This document shows, piece after piece, positions 23,761 through 38,200 of a stretch of DNA of 64,000 bases. Made by a program: the position numbers and the translations under genes. Each line of letters starts with the position of its first letter. Position 1 is the stretch's first letter. Below the pieces are notes generated by a model that saw only the letters and a list, made by a program, of their open reading frames with translations, searched no databases and had not been told where the DNA came from. Source of the DNA: Tyto alba (Eukaryota; Chordata; Aves; Strigiformes; Tytonidae); NCBI RefSeq assembly GCF_018691265.1, contig NW_024881316.1, positions 21,987,819 through 22,051,818 of the forward strand, given 5' to 3'.

Positions 23761-25008
23761 CTCATCCATCCCCAGGCTAAGCTCCATGTACTCTGCTGCT
23801 CTCTCACATAAAGAGCAATTCCCCCTCCTTGTCTTCATAGCCCATCCTTCCTAAAGAGCTGGTCTCCCTCCATTCCACATGCCTCCTTAGTATTCAAAAG
23901 CCTAATTTTTTTAATTGGTGAAATTATAGGATTGGCAAGAAATGTAAGACTATTCAACAGCACACAGCTTCTGATATTAAATTATTGTATTTCCACATCG
24001 GTCTAATTATGGTCCTATTTGTAGTACTCCTTAGCTTTGTGATAGTACTTACTCATGCTAAAGTATATGCATTCAGTGAGTCAAAATGTGTGTAATATTT
24101 TAAATTAGTGGCCATAAATATTAAAAAGATTTTTCCCTTTTAACTGTAATAGTAGATAATGTCTCAAGCAAAAATAAACCTAAAAGCAAAGGGAAAATTC
24201 TAAAATTACATTGTAATACCCTGAATGCATCTACTGCTTACCACCCTATAGCATTTAATATAGTGATATGCAAACAATAACCATACTGAAGTGAAGCTTC
24301 TTCTTTGCATTATAAGTCTACCCAACAACTTGTGATAGAAAGAGAATAAACCACCTTTGTGTTCTGTTGAAACTAGCATTTGAGGGGTTGGATGTCATGC
24401 CAAAAGTGATACTCCAAGTCTTGCCAATCTAGAGTGACGTGGAGTCTCCTTACCAATGACTTCAGTGTATCATTCATCTGAAAAAATTACCCCATCAATA
24501 TCTAAACCCATGATAGGTGTCTGGCTTAGTTCTGAATCAGAGGAAAGCATATTTTCTGAGTCATCAGTGTCTCAGAGTTCCCATATTCTGCCTGAGGTTT
24601 TACTTTGAGCTGTGCTATGTACCAAATAGACCTTAATCCATTTAGCTTGTGAAAATCAATAGGACTGCAGCACAATCAAATATGACTATTGATAAATATA
24701 TCGTCACTTGACACAATGCATCTACTATTCCACAGGACATGATTTTCTACCATTTTTCTTCACAATTTCAATACATTCTCTTAACTCATCATCCTGAAGC
24801 TAAACAGTGATACTGTATTTAGAGTATCAGTTTAAAATGACAGGCTTTCAAGCCCTAAGATCATATGTCCATATTTCAAATTATGCAGTTGAATCTAAAT
24901 TTCTTATATTTCAAATGAACTGGTAATCTTTAAGCCTGTGGGAGAAATTTCTGCTTTTGCAAGGATTAAAACCTGATCCCCTCTGAAGGACAGAAGATCA
25001 GAGAAAAA

Positions 25009-25205
25009 TAGAGCTAGCTAAGAACCTAAAGAAGTCACCCAGTCCATTTTCCTGTCCCAAATTGTTATGGATCAGTGCATGTCACTCCTTACAGATGTTT
25101 TTCTAATCTGTCCTGACTGTGCTCCAATATTTGGGATACTACAGCCTCTTAGACATCTATTTTAGTTCTTTTTCAACCTTACCTTGAAAACATTTAGAAA
25201 CCGTA
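25009..25205 (-). mobile_element. Ancient CR1-type LINE 3' fragment
   Basis: The plus strand keeps the reverse-complement order of a reptile-type CR1 3' UTR: CACCCAGTCCATTTTCCTG, then CAGATGTTTTTCTAATCTGTCC, CTCCAATATTTGGGATACTACAG and a C/T-rich stretch. It has many substitutions, so it is an old insertion. Recognised from memory only. Confidence 0.55.
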
Positions 25206-25695
25206 AAGAACAGAAGCCATCCCAATTTCACTTTTAGAGCATTAAAAGGTGCATTTGACCTGAAATGATTTATGCACTTCTAGGAAAAACAAAATAAATG
25301 AAGGACCTTACATGGTTTCCAAATACAACTATGTCATTGTATTGGCCTAATACTTCAGGTTCAGGGCACTTGTTAAGGACTACAAGGCCTTAAATTTAAT
25401 CTTCTCTTCCATCTTCTGGGATGTGAGCCTGCATCTCTCAGAAGACTCCCTTAATCCTCGGACTGTACGACATCCTAATTATATAGTGAGTGCATAGGGC
25501 CTCTCGATGTCCTCTGTTACTCTTCTACTCTCTAACAAGATGTAAAAACCTTTGCTGAAACACATGTGCCATACCTGTTAGTTAAGTGTCTACCTTCTTA
25601 CTCTTTCGGTCTCTGACTCACTGATTATTTATGTTTTATATCCATAGTGGAACAATATCATCGGTGGTCCAGGATAGACGAGTGATTAAAGAAAC

Positions 25696-25742
25696 AGGAT
25701 TTTGTTTGGTCTGTTTCTGGATAATGTTTTAAACAAAATCCT
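25696..25742. repeat. 12-bp perfect inverted repeat (hairpin)
   Basis: AGGATTTTGTTT at 25696-25707 pairs exactly with AAACAAAATCCT at 25731-25742 across a 23-base spacer. The stem is AT-rich. Too short for a typical microRNA precursor. Confidence 0.85.
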
Positions 25743-27109
25743 CAAACATTACAAGATAGTGCATTAACAACTAGTAATTTATTTCTTATTGCTGTATTTA
25801 ACAGAGCCAGGAGGTATACTGTATTTCAAAGATATTTTAAGGAATTCATCATAATATAAGACTGAACACTAAAAGGCTGACAGTGAGATTAATGTCAATT
25901 TAGAAGTGACAAACCCCTAGACTGTAGGGTTAATAAAGCTCTGTGCTGTGAATATACTTGACATGAACTATGGACATAACTTTAGTTAATGTGACACAAA
26001 AAGGGAATTTGGATTCTGGTTATTGCCTTCTGGTGGGGCATTCAGCCAAATTGAATCCTTGTCTTCTGCTGCTTATCTAAAAGGTGCAATAGCTCAGTCT
26101 GTAAACATTCATTAAAAATATGGTTTCCACTATACATAGTGTTGAAATAAAATATTTCAGGTAAGATTCTGAACAAAGAGTTTACTTTTGTCATGCCTTT
26201 TAACATGAAATACAGACCTTAGGAAACACCATTTTTCACCCATTTTGATGCCTGTAATAAATTATGTTTGTTGGTTAGTAATGTTTGAGATGTCCCTGTA
26301 ATTTGGGAGGGAGGTCCAATAATTCAGAATAAAATTTACCTTATTTAAGTAAACAGTTTTTCTGCTCACTGAACAAAACATATAGTAAATTCTGATTTTT
26401 ATATTAAAGCCTTTCTAAGTCTGAAATATTTTTTTAAAAAAGTTTAAATTAAATTCTTATAGTTAAATTAATGTTTTTAATGGCTGTTTTTCAAGATTCT
26501 TCTGCTGGAATTAATAGTGTAAGGAAGACTTTGCTAATGCCTTTCCTTCCTGTTGGTAGTAGTTAGTCATCTGGGCAAAAACAGAGGCCTGCTGTGCAGG
26601 TGCCTTGGTTTTCAAAGAATATTCCCCTAAATCATAAGGACTAAAACTGATCTTTTAAGATATATTTCCAAATATAGTTAAATATTTTAAGTATTTTTTC
26701 CCCCAAATTTACATTTAATTTTAAACTTACTACATTTTCTTTTGCCAGATCTGTTTTCATTTGCATTTACTGTTTCAAGGTCTGGGATGTCTGATTCAGG
26801 CCTGTGTTCTGAGCATTTTGTGCCAAGTTTAAATTGCTAATATTGGGGTTATTTATGAAAGTAAACCAGACATAGTAAGTAAGAAAAAGAAGAGGAAATC
26901 CAGAAGCAGTAATTTTCTTGCGATCTTATATATGGATGACATCCCCCCAGAAGCAAATCTTTTCAATTTAGGTTTTCTTCCCCAGAAGGACAATGGAAGG
27001 AATCTAATACCTCACAGCACTTCAGAGACAGCTTTTGTCATTTTATAGAGCAACAATGGACTGTCTGCCTAAATCACTACTGGAGCTCTGTAGGTTTAGG
27101 TTTCTTCTG

Positions 27110-27425
27110 AAACATAGTTCCTTCAGTCTTTTGCTCCAGAGTACATATTTTGCCTCTTATCCTGCTCCGGTTGGTTCAACTCCTTTCTTGAAGTTAGGTG
27201 CCCGAAATGGGATGCAGTGCTAATTCAATCATCTATCCATGTCTGTGGGAGTAGAAATGCTACTTTATATTGCACCGTCTGCAACACTGTTGTTTATGCA
27301 TCCCAGTGTGGCTTATTTTTGCACAGAAGTAAGACACTGTTGATTCACCTGGGCTTATGAAGAACAGTGAATCTCAAGTTCTTTTCTGAAAAAATTCTGC
27401 CCAGTCATCTTGCAGTTGTACTTTT
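27110..27425 (-). mobile_element. Ancient CR1 LINE ORF2-end fragment
   Basis: Decayed reverse complement of the CR1 ORF2 3' region on the plus strand: GGGATGCAGTGC, GCAACACTGTTG, ATGCATCCCAGTGTGGCTT, then CACTGTTGATTCA and AAGTTCTTTTCTG. The order and spacing match CR1 in antisense, but identity is low. Not coding. Confidence 0.55.
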
Positions 27426-28239
27426 GGTAAACCCTAAATAGACTAATAGTTTGAACTTGTCTTTTTTTTTTTTTTTTTTCTTTTTTACTGCATTGATCTT
27501 TTATTCAATTTATTCAAGAATCCAAATTCTAATTCTGTCATTCAATCTGCTTATGTAATCTCCAAAACCAAATATAAAATACAACTGTAATAAATTACTC
27601 TTGTATTTGATAATCTAAGTTACTGATTACACATTATTGAGTAGTACCAGATGTAAGGAAAATTTCTGTGGTTTTATACTCAATCATCCCTCCCTTTGGA
27701 CAGTTAACTATTAATTTTAATTTTTTTTTTTTTTTAAATAGTTAACATAATTTCCCAAGTGCTTTTGCACCTATCATTCTTTAGTTTCATCAAGGTATTT
27801 TTTCTTTGATTACTTGAAATAAAGTCTCATAAAAGTATAAAAACATTTTTTGCTAGTTGGTACATTGATATTTTCTGCTTCTCTCCTATCCACAAGGCCT
27901 GTTGCCTGGTTTAGAAGGAGATTAAATTGGTTTAATGCAAGGGATTCCTTACAAATCTCTTAGGCTATCCCTTAAAGAACTTCAAATTGTTTGTTTGTTT
28001 ACTGCAGTTTTTTTTTTTTCCAAGAACTGCAGTTAGCTGACTGGTTTGTAACTTCCTAATCCCCACTCTGCCTCTTTATAAAATATGTTATGAATCTTTC
28101 TAGAACTTTATTTACTGCCTACAGATAGCATGGCAATTAGAAAATTCTCTAGAAAATAGAAAACATGGGCTTGAGGTTGAAGACAAATTTTAAACTGAAG
28201 ACAGTCCTTCCCTTGTCTCTGTGATAACCTCAAGGCAGG

Positions 28240-29246
28240 TGTCCTGGGTTGAGTGAATGGTGGAGTTTTTTTGGTGGCAGGGGAGGGGGCTATCGGGGCG
28301 GCCCCCTGTGAGAATCAGCTGAGCCTCTGCGATAACGTATTTAAGAAGGGATGTGGTGACGGGCAGTGGGACTTGTGAGGAGGAGTTGCTGCAGCTGCGT
28401 GAACACCAAGGTCAGTGGAGGAACGGAGGAAGAAAGGAGGGGGGAGGTGTGCCAGAGCAGAGACCCCCCTGTATCCTGTGGTGAGATGGCAGGGTGGCCC
28501 CCCCCTGCCACCCATGAAGATCTACGGTGGAGCAGACATTGATTTATGGCCTGTGGCTCCTGCTTGCATGATCAAAGTTCTGTGCCCGAAGAAGGCTGGG
28601 GTCTCATGGGAAAAGGTAGCCCTGCTGCTGTAATTCAGTGCTGGGAGGATTGCAGCATGTGGGGGAGTCCCACGCCGGAGCAGCTCGGGAAGGGCTGCAG
28701 CCGTGGGAGAGAATCCAGTCGGAGGAAGTTAGTGACCCATGACAGAGCAGTGTGGGGAACTCATGGGAGGAACTCATGTCAGAGAAAGTTTGTGGAGGAC
28801 TGTCTCCTGTGAGAGGGGGACCACGATGGAGCAGGAGGAACAAGTTCCGGACACTCCCCTCACCGAAGATGAAGAAAGTGGCAGCACTGACTGCACCCCC
28901 CATTCCCTGCCCCTGCACCACTGGGGGAGGAGGTAGAGATATCGGGAGCAGAACTGAGCCCGGGAAGAAGGGAGAGGTGGGGGGAAGGTGTTCTCAAGAT
29001 GTGGCAATGCTTCTCACTGTCCTACTCTGTTAAGTGTTGTTGTTAGTGTCTGTAATAAATGTATGTTCTTTTTTTCTTCCCCTAACGAGTCTGCCTTTTG
29101 ATTGTGATCATAAAGGGGAATTTTTCCCCATCCTAGTCCTATCTTGAACCCCAAGCCTGGCTCTCTGTCCCTTCTCATTGCCGGAGGAGAAGGGAGAGAG
29201 AGCTGCTGCATTGTGGTTGGCTGCCAACCAGGCCTAAACCATGACA
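28240..29246 (+). mobile_element. Solo LTR of an endogenous retrovirus (copy B) with 4-bp target duplication
   Basis: Runs from TGTCCTGGGTTGAG to AAACCATGACA with TGTC/GACA inverted ends, 1007 bp. It is flanked on both sides by CAGG (28236-28239 and 29247-29250), a 4-bp target-site duplication typical of class I (gammaretrovirus-like) elements. It carries a TATA-type GTATTTAAG (28338-28346) and an AATAAA polyadenylation signal at 29054-29059. Related to copy A in opposite orientation, but lacking its G5T array and about 65 bp including the CCAAT. No internal genes are present. Short open frames inside are chance. Confidence 0.9.
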
Positions 29247-29250
29247 CAGG

Positions 29251-32200
29251 TATGCAGAAACCATTCCATTGCAGTCCAGAAGGAAAGGAATAAATCTGGA
29301 TCCAGCCTACTCTCAAGCAAGAATTTATGACTGTGGATCACAAGTGGACAGGAATGCCTTACTGTTGTCTAGAATTACATGCAACATTTCTGGAGAGAAT
29401 GGATTTCAGATGTGTCACTATCCTCAGGATTTTTTATTGTCTGGGCAGCAGGGTATCAAATTTTCATGTTCATGTTGTCATTCTAAGTCACTTACATACT
29501 GCTATGTGCTATATATGTCACATGGATGCCAAATCCTCAGTTTTGAAACCTACACCTGGGACCAAGTGTTTAAATATTTTTATTGCACCTCTTTTTAGAT
29601 ACTCTTTTAATAGAGGATGCAGTGTGATTTTAGGCTAAGGGTTTCCAGCTGAAAATAGCAGGAGCAGGGAGGGCACAGGAGCAAACAGTATTGGAAAGAC
29701 AGGTGCTGTTCAGTCTTAGGGGCAGACCTGATGATAGACACTATGCTGAACCTTCTGAGGGAAGAACTGTCTCACTATAGGATTACTGGATTTTGCTGCC
29801 TTTTCGCAAAGTTAATAGCATCCTTTTAAAAAAAAAGTCAGAGGAGAAAGACTACATGTGTAGGGCAATTCCCTTGCAAGGGGAAATTTATCTATTTAAA
29901 AGCTCCCAAAGCTCCCAATATGCTGTTTGGCAGAAGTCCAGCAATTTTCTACTGGGGTTTTTAAGATCATTGCTTCCTATACAACTTGTTCTTTGTCCCA
30001 CAGATCTTTGCCAGACAAAGTCTAGCTTGATAGCGCTTTTGCTCAGGCAGACCAGATCACATGGGCTGTGGGCCAATGGCTGTGGCTGGTAGGTCCTCTT
30101 TGTACGACTGCTGCCACTGAGTGTGTTGTGTCCCCCCTAATTGCCACAGTGACATTATGTGCTCCTTTGCTCTCATCCCACCAAACTTTTTCTTCCCATG
30201 TCAGTGCCAGGCAGAAGTGTTGCCTGAAGAAATGTGAAGGAGTGGTAGCATGGAAAAAAATTTGGGAAAATTATTTTTAATCTCAGCTATTCTTATGATC
30301 AATTGTTTTATGAATCATTTCTATAAAATTCTGAAGAAGAGAAGAAGGACATAGTTTATTTCTAAAGCACACAGGACACTCAAGTGCTTTGACTCTGGTC
30401 ATTGCAGCAGTACAAACAATAATTAGACCCCAGCAAAAAGGTAAATTATCTCCCACTACTGGTTCCTTCTGTCTTGTTTTCAACCTGTTTTTGCACAGAG
30501 CACCACAGCTATTTATAAACTGCAAGTGGGAGCTGAGAATAGGAAGAGCTTTGTGTTCATATAATGACAGTGTCAGGAGAGCAATACTTTAGCTAAATTG
30601 GGATGGTCTCTACAAAGCCCTATTTTTATGATTGTAATACTACTGGTATTTTGGGGACTGAAGTCTCCCAGACGCATGCCCAGCTGCATGTGATTTATGT
30701 CTTCTTACATCTAAAAATAAACCAAGTTATGTTAAAACCCCATTTTTTTTAATAAAGCAAAGATGAGTAAAGCTTTTTGTCCTTCAATTTTAGCTATATA
30801 AAATTAGTCAATAGGACAGGCTGTTCATCAGAAAATACAAGCACTTGGCCAGAGAACGCCAGAAGGTGGTTATTACAATAATTAATTATTTTGAGGAGAG
30901 GGTAGGGACGTACATGGGGCAGGTAGATGTATTAAGGGAAAAAAGATGTATTCCAAAGACCTTATAACTGTAGAAAATGCAGTGCAGTTCTAGCAGGTCT
31001 CCATATGACTGCAAATGAATATCTCTGATACTATTTTTCTGTTTGTCCTTACTTTTTTTTCTAGGTAAAAGGAAGATACTGCACAAGGGAGTGGGGAACC
31101 TCAGATTTCCAGGCTTACTCTTTGCAAGGGCGATCTCATTCCAAAACTCTCTGGAAGAAAATTCTTCTCTAGCTCACTTGCCACTGAGAGCTATGGTGTT
31201 TGCTTTGGAGCAATTTGGCCTGGGTTTATTACCTGGCAAATTCTGGCTTCTAAGAAAAAGAAGGAAAAAAAAAAGATTAAATCTTCTTTTTACTTTCTTT
31301 GGATGCACTGGGATAAAATGCTGTAGAAATACTAGCTAGAAGCGTACTCACTTAGTGTCAATTGAGCTCTTACCAAACTATTAGATTCTATTACTAAAAC
31401 AGAAACCTGCATCCCAGTGCACCATCTACTTTTGCCAGATAGATGCTACAGAACTATAGTTCAAAAGATACTCATTTTTAGATTTTCTAAAGAAAAAGTT
31501 TCTTAAATCAGTCAAAACTCTTCTTCAAATTTGGCAAGATACTTTTTTTTTCACTTGAACATAGCCACAAAATAACAGTAGGACATGTTTGATTCCGTTC
31601 TTAAAATTGTGGAAAAGGAGTTTGCAGTTTTGATTTGCAACGTTCTGGAACTGGAATTAAAAGCAATGCATTACGGCTCAGTTCATGGGTAAAACACCTT
31701 TTAAACCTACTGTTCATATTCATTCAACACAAATGTCTTCGGAGGCAATGGGGAATGAGTCAACACTGGAGCTGTTACTCTTTTTAATGCTTCCGTGGAT
31801 ATGACTACAAAAATATAGTTAAGAAAATGATAGCTTCCCAATTTCTGCAAAAGGACATTTCAGATCAATGGGACTTATACAGCACTTTTAAAATGTAAGA
31901 CAAGTATAGACAACTCCCAGTTAATAACTGCCAATTGCCTTTTGTCATTGTATGGTGATTCTGAGATCTGAGATGAGAAAGGCAAAGGGAGATATTAAAT
32001 TCAGCTGTCCAGCTTGTTAAAAGAAATAACAGACTAGAAAAGTAGAACAATTACATGAAGTTAAAGAAAAAGTGGGTAAACTTCCTTTTTGATATACTTG
32101 AGGATTAGGTTAATTTGTACTCTCATGTAATTACAAAACAATACCAACGATGTTGCTACTTGATAACTACAAGTAAATTATACAAATTTACAAATATTGA

Positions 32201-35200
32201 TATTCACAGAGAACTGGTTTTACTCCAATACAAATTTTAAGAAATATTTGTAGTTGTTAATATTGTTAATATTTAATTAATAAGGGAAAAGTCTAGATTA
32301 ATTAGCTAACTTTCTTATTGAAATTTTTTAATCACTATGGTTGCACTAAAAGAAAGAGCTATCTATGTGTGTAAAAATGCCTTGTTGAAACTAACCATCT
32401 TTCTTTGGTAAAGGGAAATCTGGTCTATTATTTAACATTCTGCAGCTACAAACAGATAAAGTATTCAAATAGTTCATCAATTTTTTAATGTATTTATGCT
32501 GTTTATGTGCTTACATGCTAATGTAGGTCAGTGATCTGTAGCAAAGACCTCCTAACCCTTTGTTAGTTGCTGGAAAATCCTAGAATCCAAATATACCTGC
32601 TCTTTGGACCTAGTGTCCATAATCAAATGCAAATCTTCTTGCCTTTAGAGACACTGAAGTGAACTACTGACAGTTTAATGAACTCATTGCCCAAGTTAGC
32701 TTACAGTTAGCTTTCACATACCAGTGCTTGTACATGTGTTCCTTTCCCTTACTACTACATAAGGTCTCCATGCCTCTGGATAAGTCTGAGGAAGAATCAT
32801 TTGTATGCTGAGGGAAAAGTAAATACTGACACATTTTAAGACCAGCATAATTTTAATAAATTGTTGAGTAACTGAAGGAGTAGACTGTGCATGCTAGGTC
32901 CCTGAATTAATTTTGAAGACTCAAAGAAGGCTTTGTGCAGATAATCCAGTGAAGATTTTCTCTTGAGATCAGAGCCTACTGAGACAGGACTTTAGAATTT
33001 CAGTCAGTAAGATGTAAATAAACAGTGATTATTTAAAAAAAAAAAAAAAAAAGAAAAAGAAAAAAGAGAACAATGGGGTAGGAATCTCTTAGGGAATCTG
33101 TTTCGGAAGTTTGTGGTTTAGAAACACATCCTGCAAGTATATATTACGCCATGAGCTGAGCTGGTCCGAGTGCTCTTTACAATCATTCTCACTTATGTAC
33201 CTTGCTGTTAGTTCTGTACCACGTTTAAGTACCTTCACATTAATCAAAGTTGTAAGATATGTAGGTTGTTATTAAAGCTTTTTCTTTTTTCTGTTGTTGC
33301 TGTCTTCTAATCTGATTGGCTAAATCATTAATGTGTGATAGAAAAATAGATGCTGTCATGCTCAATGAGCATACCTCAGATTTTCAAAGGGTTCAAAAGG
33401 AGCCTATTCCTTCAATTTTTTCAGTTGTCTTTGAATATCCTTGCTTTTATGACTGAATCACTGATTTTAAGAAGTCAAATCCTTAGCAGATCTAAACCTT
33501 ATAGTAATTCCTTGTTTGTTATGGACTTGTTCCATATGTCTTGATAATTTATTAATTTTCATGATGTGAATTCAAAGTGGCAGGATTTGAGGATAATTTT
33601 GATAGGGAAAAATTTATGTAGATAAACTCAAAATCTTTTGCATAAACAAACCCCCATAATTAAATATACAGTATTCTTAGTAAAGGATTAGTGAAGGCAT
33701 AAGAACTATTTATTTTCAATTTTCCAAGTCACTCTTTGTGAGAGGGATATTGTGTCAGTGCTTCAAAAGTCTTAGTCTGAACCACCTGCTTTCTTATATA
33801 CAAACAGAATAAATAAATACTAATGCAAATATGCATACATAGCTGACACTGGTTCCTTTAGTACCAATTAGTTTGAGTAATCTCAGTGAAACTCATCATC
33901 AATTTATAATCAATTTTGCATTGTTATGTAAATCGGGAGAAGTTAAGAAAACATGTAGCAAATTCCAATCTCACCATCTTTTGAAAATTTCAGAGGTGAT
34001 ATGAAGTTCTCTAAAACTTTGGTTTAGAGCTTGGCCTTTCAGAATTCCTTATGTCCATCCTGTCTACTTACCTTTTTTTGGTATTTTACAAAACTTATGG
34101 AAGCTGTTTGGAGTTGCAAATATTGCAATTACTTGAAGGAATCACAATAATTATCTGATTCAGATACTGAATACAAAAATGTACAAGAGAAACAATATTT
34201 TGATAAAATTGTGACAAAATTAAACAGTTTGTATCTCTGGAGGAAGTTTTGGAAAAGTACAGGCAGATTAGAAATCGGATCAAGTTAGGCCTACAACAGC
34301 GCATCTAGCATTTATAGAGAACAATACTGACTGCATGGTACTGATATATTTCAACATATTTTAAAAGGTCCTGCAGTTTTTATAATTTGGGAATTCTGAT
34401 GAAGCATACACAAGGAGACAAGGTAGGACATTTTCGTTATGGTTCTTGAAATGTTAGATGCAAATTCTCTTCTAACTGTAATGCAAATTGGTCTCTATGT
34501 ATTTTGTAGGAAAGCTTAAACAATATTGCCATATTGATATAACGTGGGAACCACAGTGCAGTGCACAGTTAACTGAATTTTAACTTTGATTAAGTTTAGG
34601 CTATAAAGTTCAAAAGCTGTTCTTTTAGGCAACGTTATATTTGGTCCCTAGCAGTTTGCTTTGTCTAAATAATACCTATACATGTATTTGAGTGGTCCTA
34701 ACACCCATAATGTGTAGGACCTTTGTTATGGATAAACTTGCAGCAGCAGGAAAACCAACATTTTTATCTTGTGTAAGCTCCAGTGAATAAAACAAATTCA
34801 GTCTGTATCTTGCTCACATTGCATTGCTTAGAATGGTGATCATGATTTCATATGTTTTTTGTACATGGGAGTCTGTTTCTGACTGAAGTTTTGGGATGCT
34901 TCTAATGCAGATATTGTATCTGGTACACGTAATTAAACTGATCTCAGAATTCATCAGAAGTTTTATGTTCTCTTCACATTTATGATTTTTAAACTTACTA
35001 AAATATGGATGGTATTCCAGACTTAACTTTGATACATTATGCCAAAGTTTGTAGTTATTATTTTGTATTATTTTCTCCTGTATGCTTTTAGTTTGTCTCT
35101 ATTTTATCACTGAGATAAAGGACTTTTACTTCGTAAAATTGATTTGCTATGGTGAATTTCTCCTGCTGCTATTTTAATCTTTGTTGATCTGGATTTATAG

Positions 35201-38200
35201 TGACGTCTCTTAGAGAAATTGTTTTGTATAACCTGTTTTTTTTTTCCCTTAGGATTTAAATGATTGCTTCAGCTAGATCCCTGAGGTTTTTTTTTGTCTG
35301 ATTTTCATCTTCAGGATTATTTCTGTTTTACATTAGTTGGGTTGCTGTTTTCTTGGTGACCTACTTGGCTGTCACAATGTCCAAACTCAGTCTTTTTGGC
35401 TATGCTCTTTTTTAAAAGGCTGTTTCTAGAAATCTGTGTGCTTGAACAGCATACAAATAAAACAACAGTTCAAGTCTTCTTTCTGACAATGTACAAAATT
35501 TGCCACAGCATCTGTTACTTTTGGTGTTTTTCCATATTGGCTTTAACCATGACATTGGAGTGAATGTATAGGCATGTTGTCTTTTCTATCAAATCTAAGA
35601 TATTGGATAATACAATTTCCACTTTATTCAAGCTGTGACTTTCCTTGGACAATATTTACCTAAATATAGATCTTTCTTACCAAGTAAATATATTCCTTCA
35701 TTAATTGAGAGCCACACCTGCAAAAGCCACTGACAAAACAAAGTATAAAATATATTCCTGCTAACCCTCTACATCAAGGACATATTTATATGACTGATTT
35801 CAGTTGGCAACAATTAAAAATATGATTAAGTATATTGACATGTAGCACAGACTGAAATTTGTAACCTTCCTCAGTCAAGTGATGCTAAAACAAACTGGTC
35901 AGTAAAATGCCTGTTAGAGGTGAAACAGGGCAAGAAATGGTAAACTGTTATCTGTTCTGCTGTTCATTTATCTGATTTCATAGCCTATAGGCAAAAATCT
36001 GGGAGTGAATCCTTTCCCCACTAGTGTATTGGTATTTTGTTTTTCATTATGGTCAGCAACTGAAAGATTCAAAAGTTTATAGAGAAAACTGTGCTTGGTA
36101 GCACAACTGCACAGCAGTGAACATATTGCAAAGCAACGAGGGACAGTGTCTTTGAAATGCCTTCAGTTCTCATGAGAGTTACAAACATGCAAAGCAGGGC
36201 ATACGGTGAGAAAACAGACTGTAAAAGCAAACTATAGTCAGTAGTAATTAATTATAAGGAGAAACAATTGTGGCAGTCAGAAATAAGTAGTTTTGTAGAC
36301 AAAGGCTGTAGAACTTGCCGTTAACTACAGACTTAAAGTTCTGCAGCAGCAAAATTTGCTGTTTTAAAGACTATAGACATATGTACAAACATAAAAATTT
36401 GAGTAAGGTTGAGAAACCAAGCACTAAAAAGTTTGTAAGTGCCAGAATGAAAAATACCTCTGCAATCTTAATTTGGTGTCTAAGTGCCTATGTATTATGA
36501 TAGAGAAGCACATATTTAAAATATTGCCTAATTCATTGCAGCTGACACTGCACACTATTTAAATTCTTCTTTGAATCATTACTTTTCTCAGATTTTTCTA
36601 TGAAGTGTATCACATGCATCTGAAATCACCACAAAAATTCATTAATTTATTATCTCAATGCCCATGTGAAATAATGGAATATTTTATCCCTATTTGATTT
36701 GTAGGAAGCTAAAGTATGGAGAGGTTAAGGTCAAAGAGATCCATTAATTTCACATGTCTAACTAAGAAGGCTGAGGCCTCATTTTTCAAACAAGGTAGTA
36801 TTTTTAGTAAATCATATGTCTAGAGCAGAGGTCCCTCTAACAACTGTTACATTCTGAGTGCTTAATACTTAAAAAATCAGACTATGTGTTTGCAGTTTTC
36901 ACTTCTTGTACCAGAACCTCTCTGAGGCAGAGCAGCTGGGGACAGTCAGGAAAGGGAAAATTTCCAAAATGCCATTTATGAGATCATTCACTTTGTGGAG
37001 ATGGTGCAGGAACAGCCTACCCATCACCACAAGCCTTGTAAAGCTTTAATGTGTTCAGTGAGTATGGAATTTCTAAGGATTTTGACTGTTGTCTCTTGCA
37101 GGTCTCTATGGGTATGTGCGAGTGGCACTTTAAAGCTTTATAATATGGCCATTTAAGATGGTATTTCACAGGGACAGTGACAGGTCCATCCTTGAAATAT
37201 CCATACCTTGCTCAAGTTCAAAAAGGTGGCACAAAAATTGGAGGAGGGGGAGATAGCGGCAGAATAGGGTGGGACTAAAATATTGCCAAGAAAAGTCTCA
37301 GTGTTTTTTAATATGTAGAAAACAGTGTGGTTTCCCTTACTCTCTCCTCACAAGTATGTTTTCTGAAAGTTTCTAGGCTTAGTCAGATTTCCAGTATCAA
37401 AAATATCAGCTTAAACAACTACTGTTGGGCAAGTTTAAAATAACTGATGCAACTTCTACCAGAAAGTGTTGGCTATGGTTATCCCCGCCACCTGTCCTTC
37501 CAGTAATTCTAAGAGCCTAATTCTGCTCTACATTATACCAGTAGAAGTCCAAAATACCAAAATAAGTTAATATTTGTAAAAGAAATAACATCTTTGCAAA
37601 AGAGATATCAAAAAATCAAAATAATGTCAAATAAAGATTTATTTTAAATTTATTTTAAGTAACTTCTTTGTTTAAGATACACACAGTGCCTAATACTGAA
37701 CAGCTAAAAATGAGATAATGAAATATGGGGGTTTTGCCTCATAAAGTATTTAGCAAGTATTTCTAGGTCCAGTTGCTTTTCCAGACACACTCTGGCAGTT
37801 TTTCTAGGAGAAATCGTAGTTTGTTTTCCAACTTGCCTTCATTTATCTGCATCCTGACAATCAGAAATCCCAGATAATTCAATTTACATCAAATCTTTTT
37901 TTATTTTCTAAAACCAGATCAATGTCTTAGCTAAGGCACATGGGGAAGTGCATATATATAATTTAGAATGAAATCCACTGATGTTCATAAAAGAATAATC
38001 CCATGACAAAGGATCAGAGATCTCTTGGACTTTTATTGTGTAAATTAGGAGTTATTTCAATGCCATAGAAGAAAATACATGACTTGAAAACTGGTGTAAA
38101 TGAGAGGAGTGAACAAATTTTAATGAAGTTACATAGAATTAACACTGTTAGGATAGTTTCTAATCTATTTTCAACTGTAAATCAGATAAGAAAATAATAC

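Larger units (their letters stand above)
23761..28239. other. Intergenic, AT-rich, old CR1 remnants only
   Basis: No exon seen. Contains two strongly decayed CR1 pieces (25.0 and 27.1 kb), one clean inverted repeat (25696-25742) and T runs near 27464-27486 and 27719-27735. Confidence 0.6.

Noticed and set aside
25696..25742. Hairpin as a microRNA precursor
   Set aside because: The stem is only 12 bp with a 23-base loop; precursors need about 30 paired bases.
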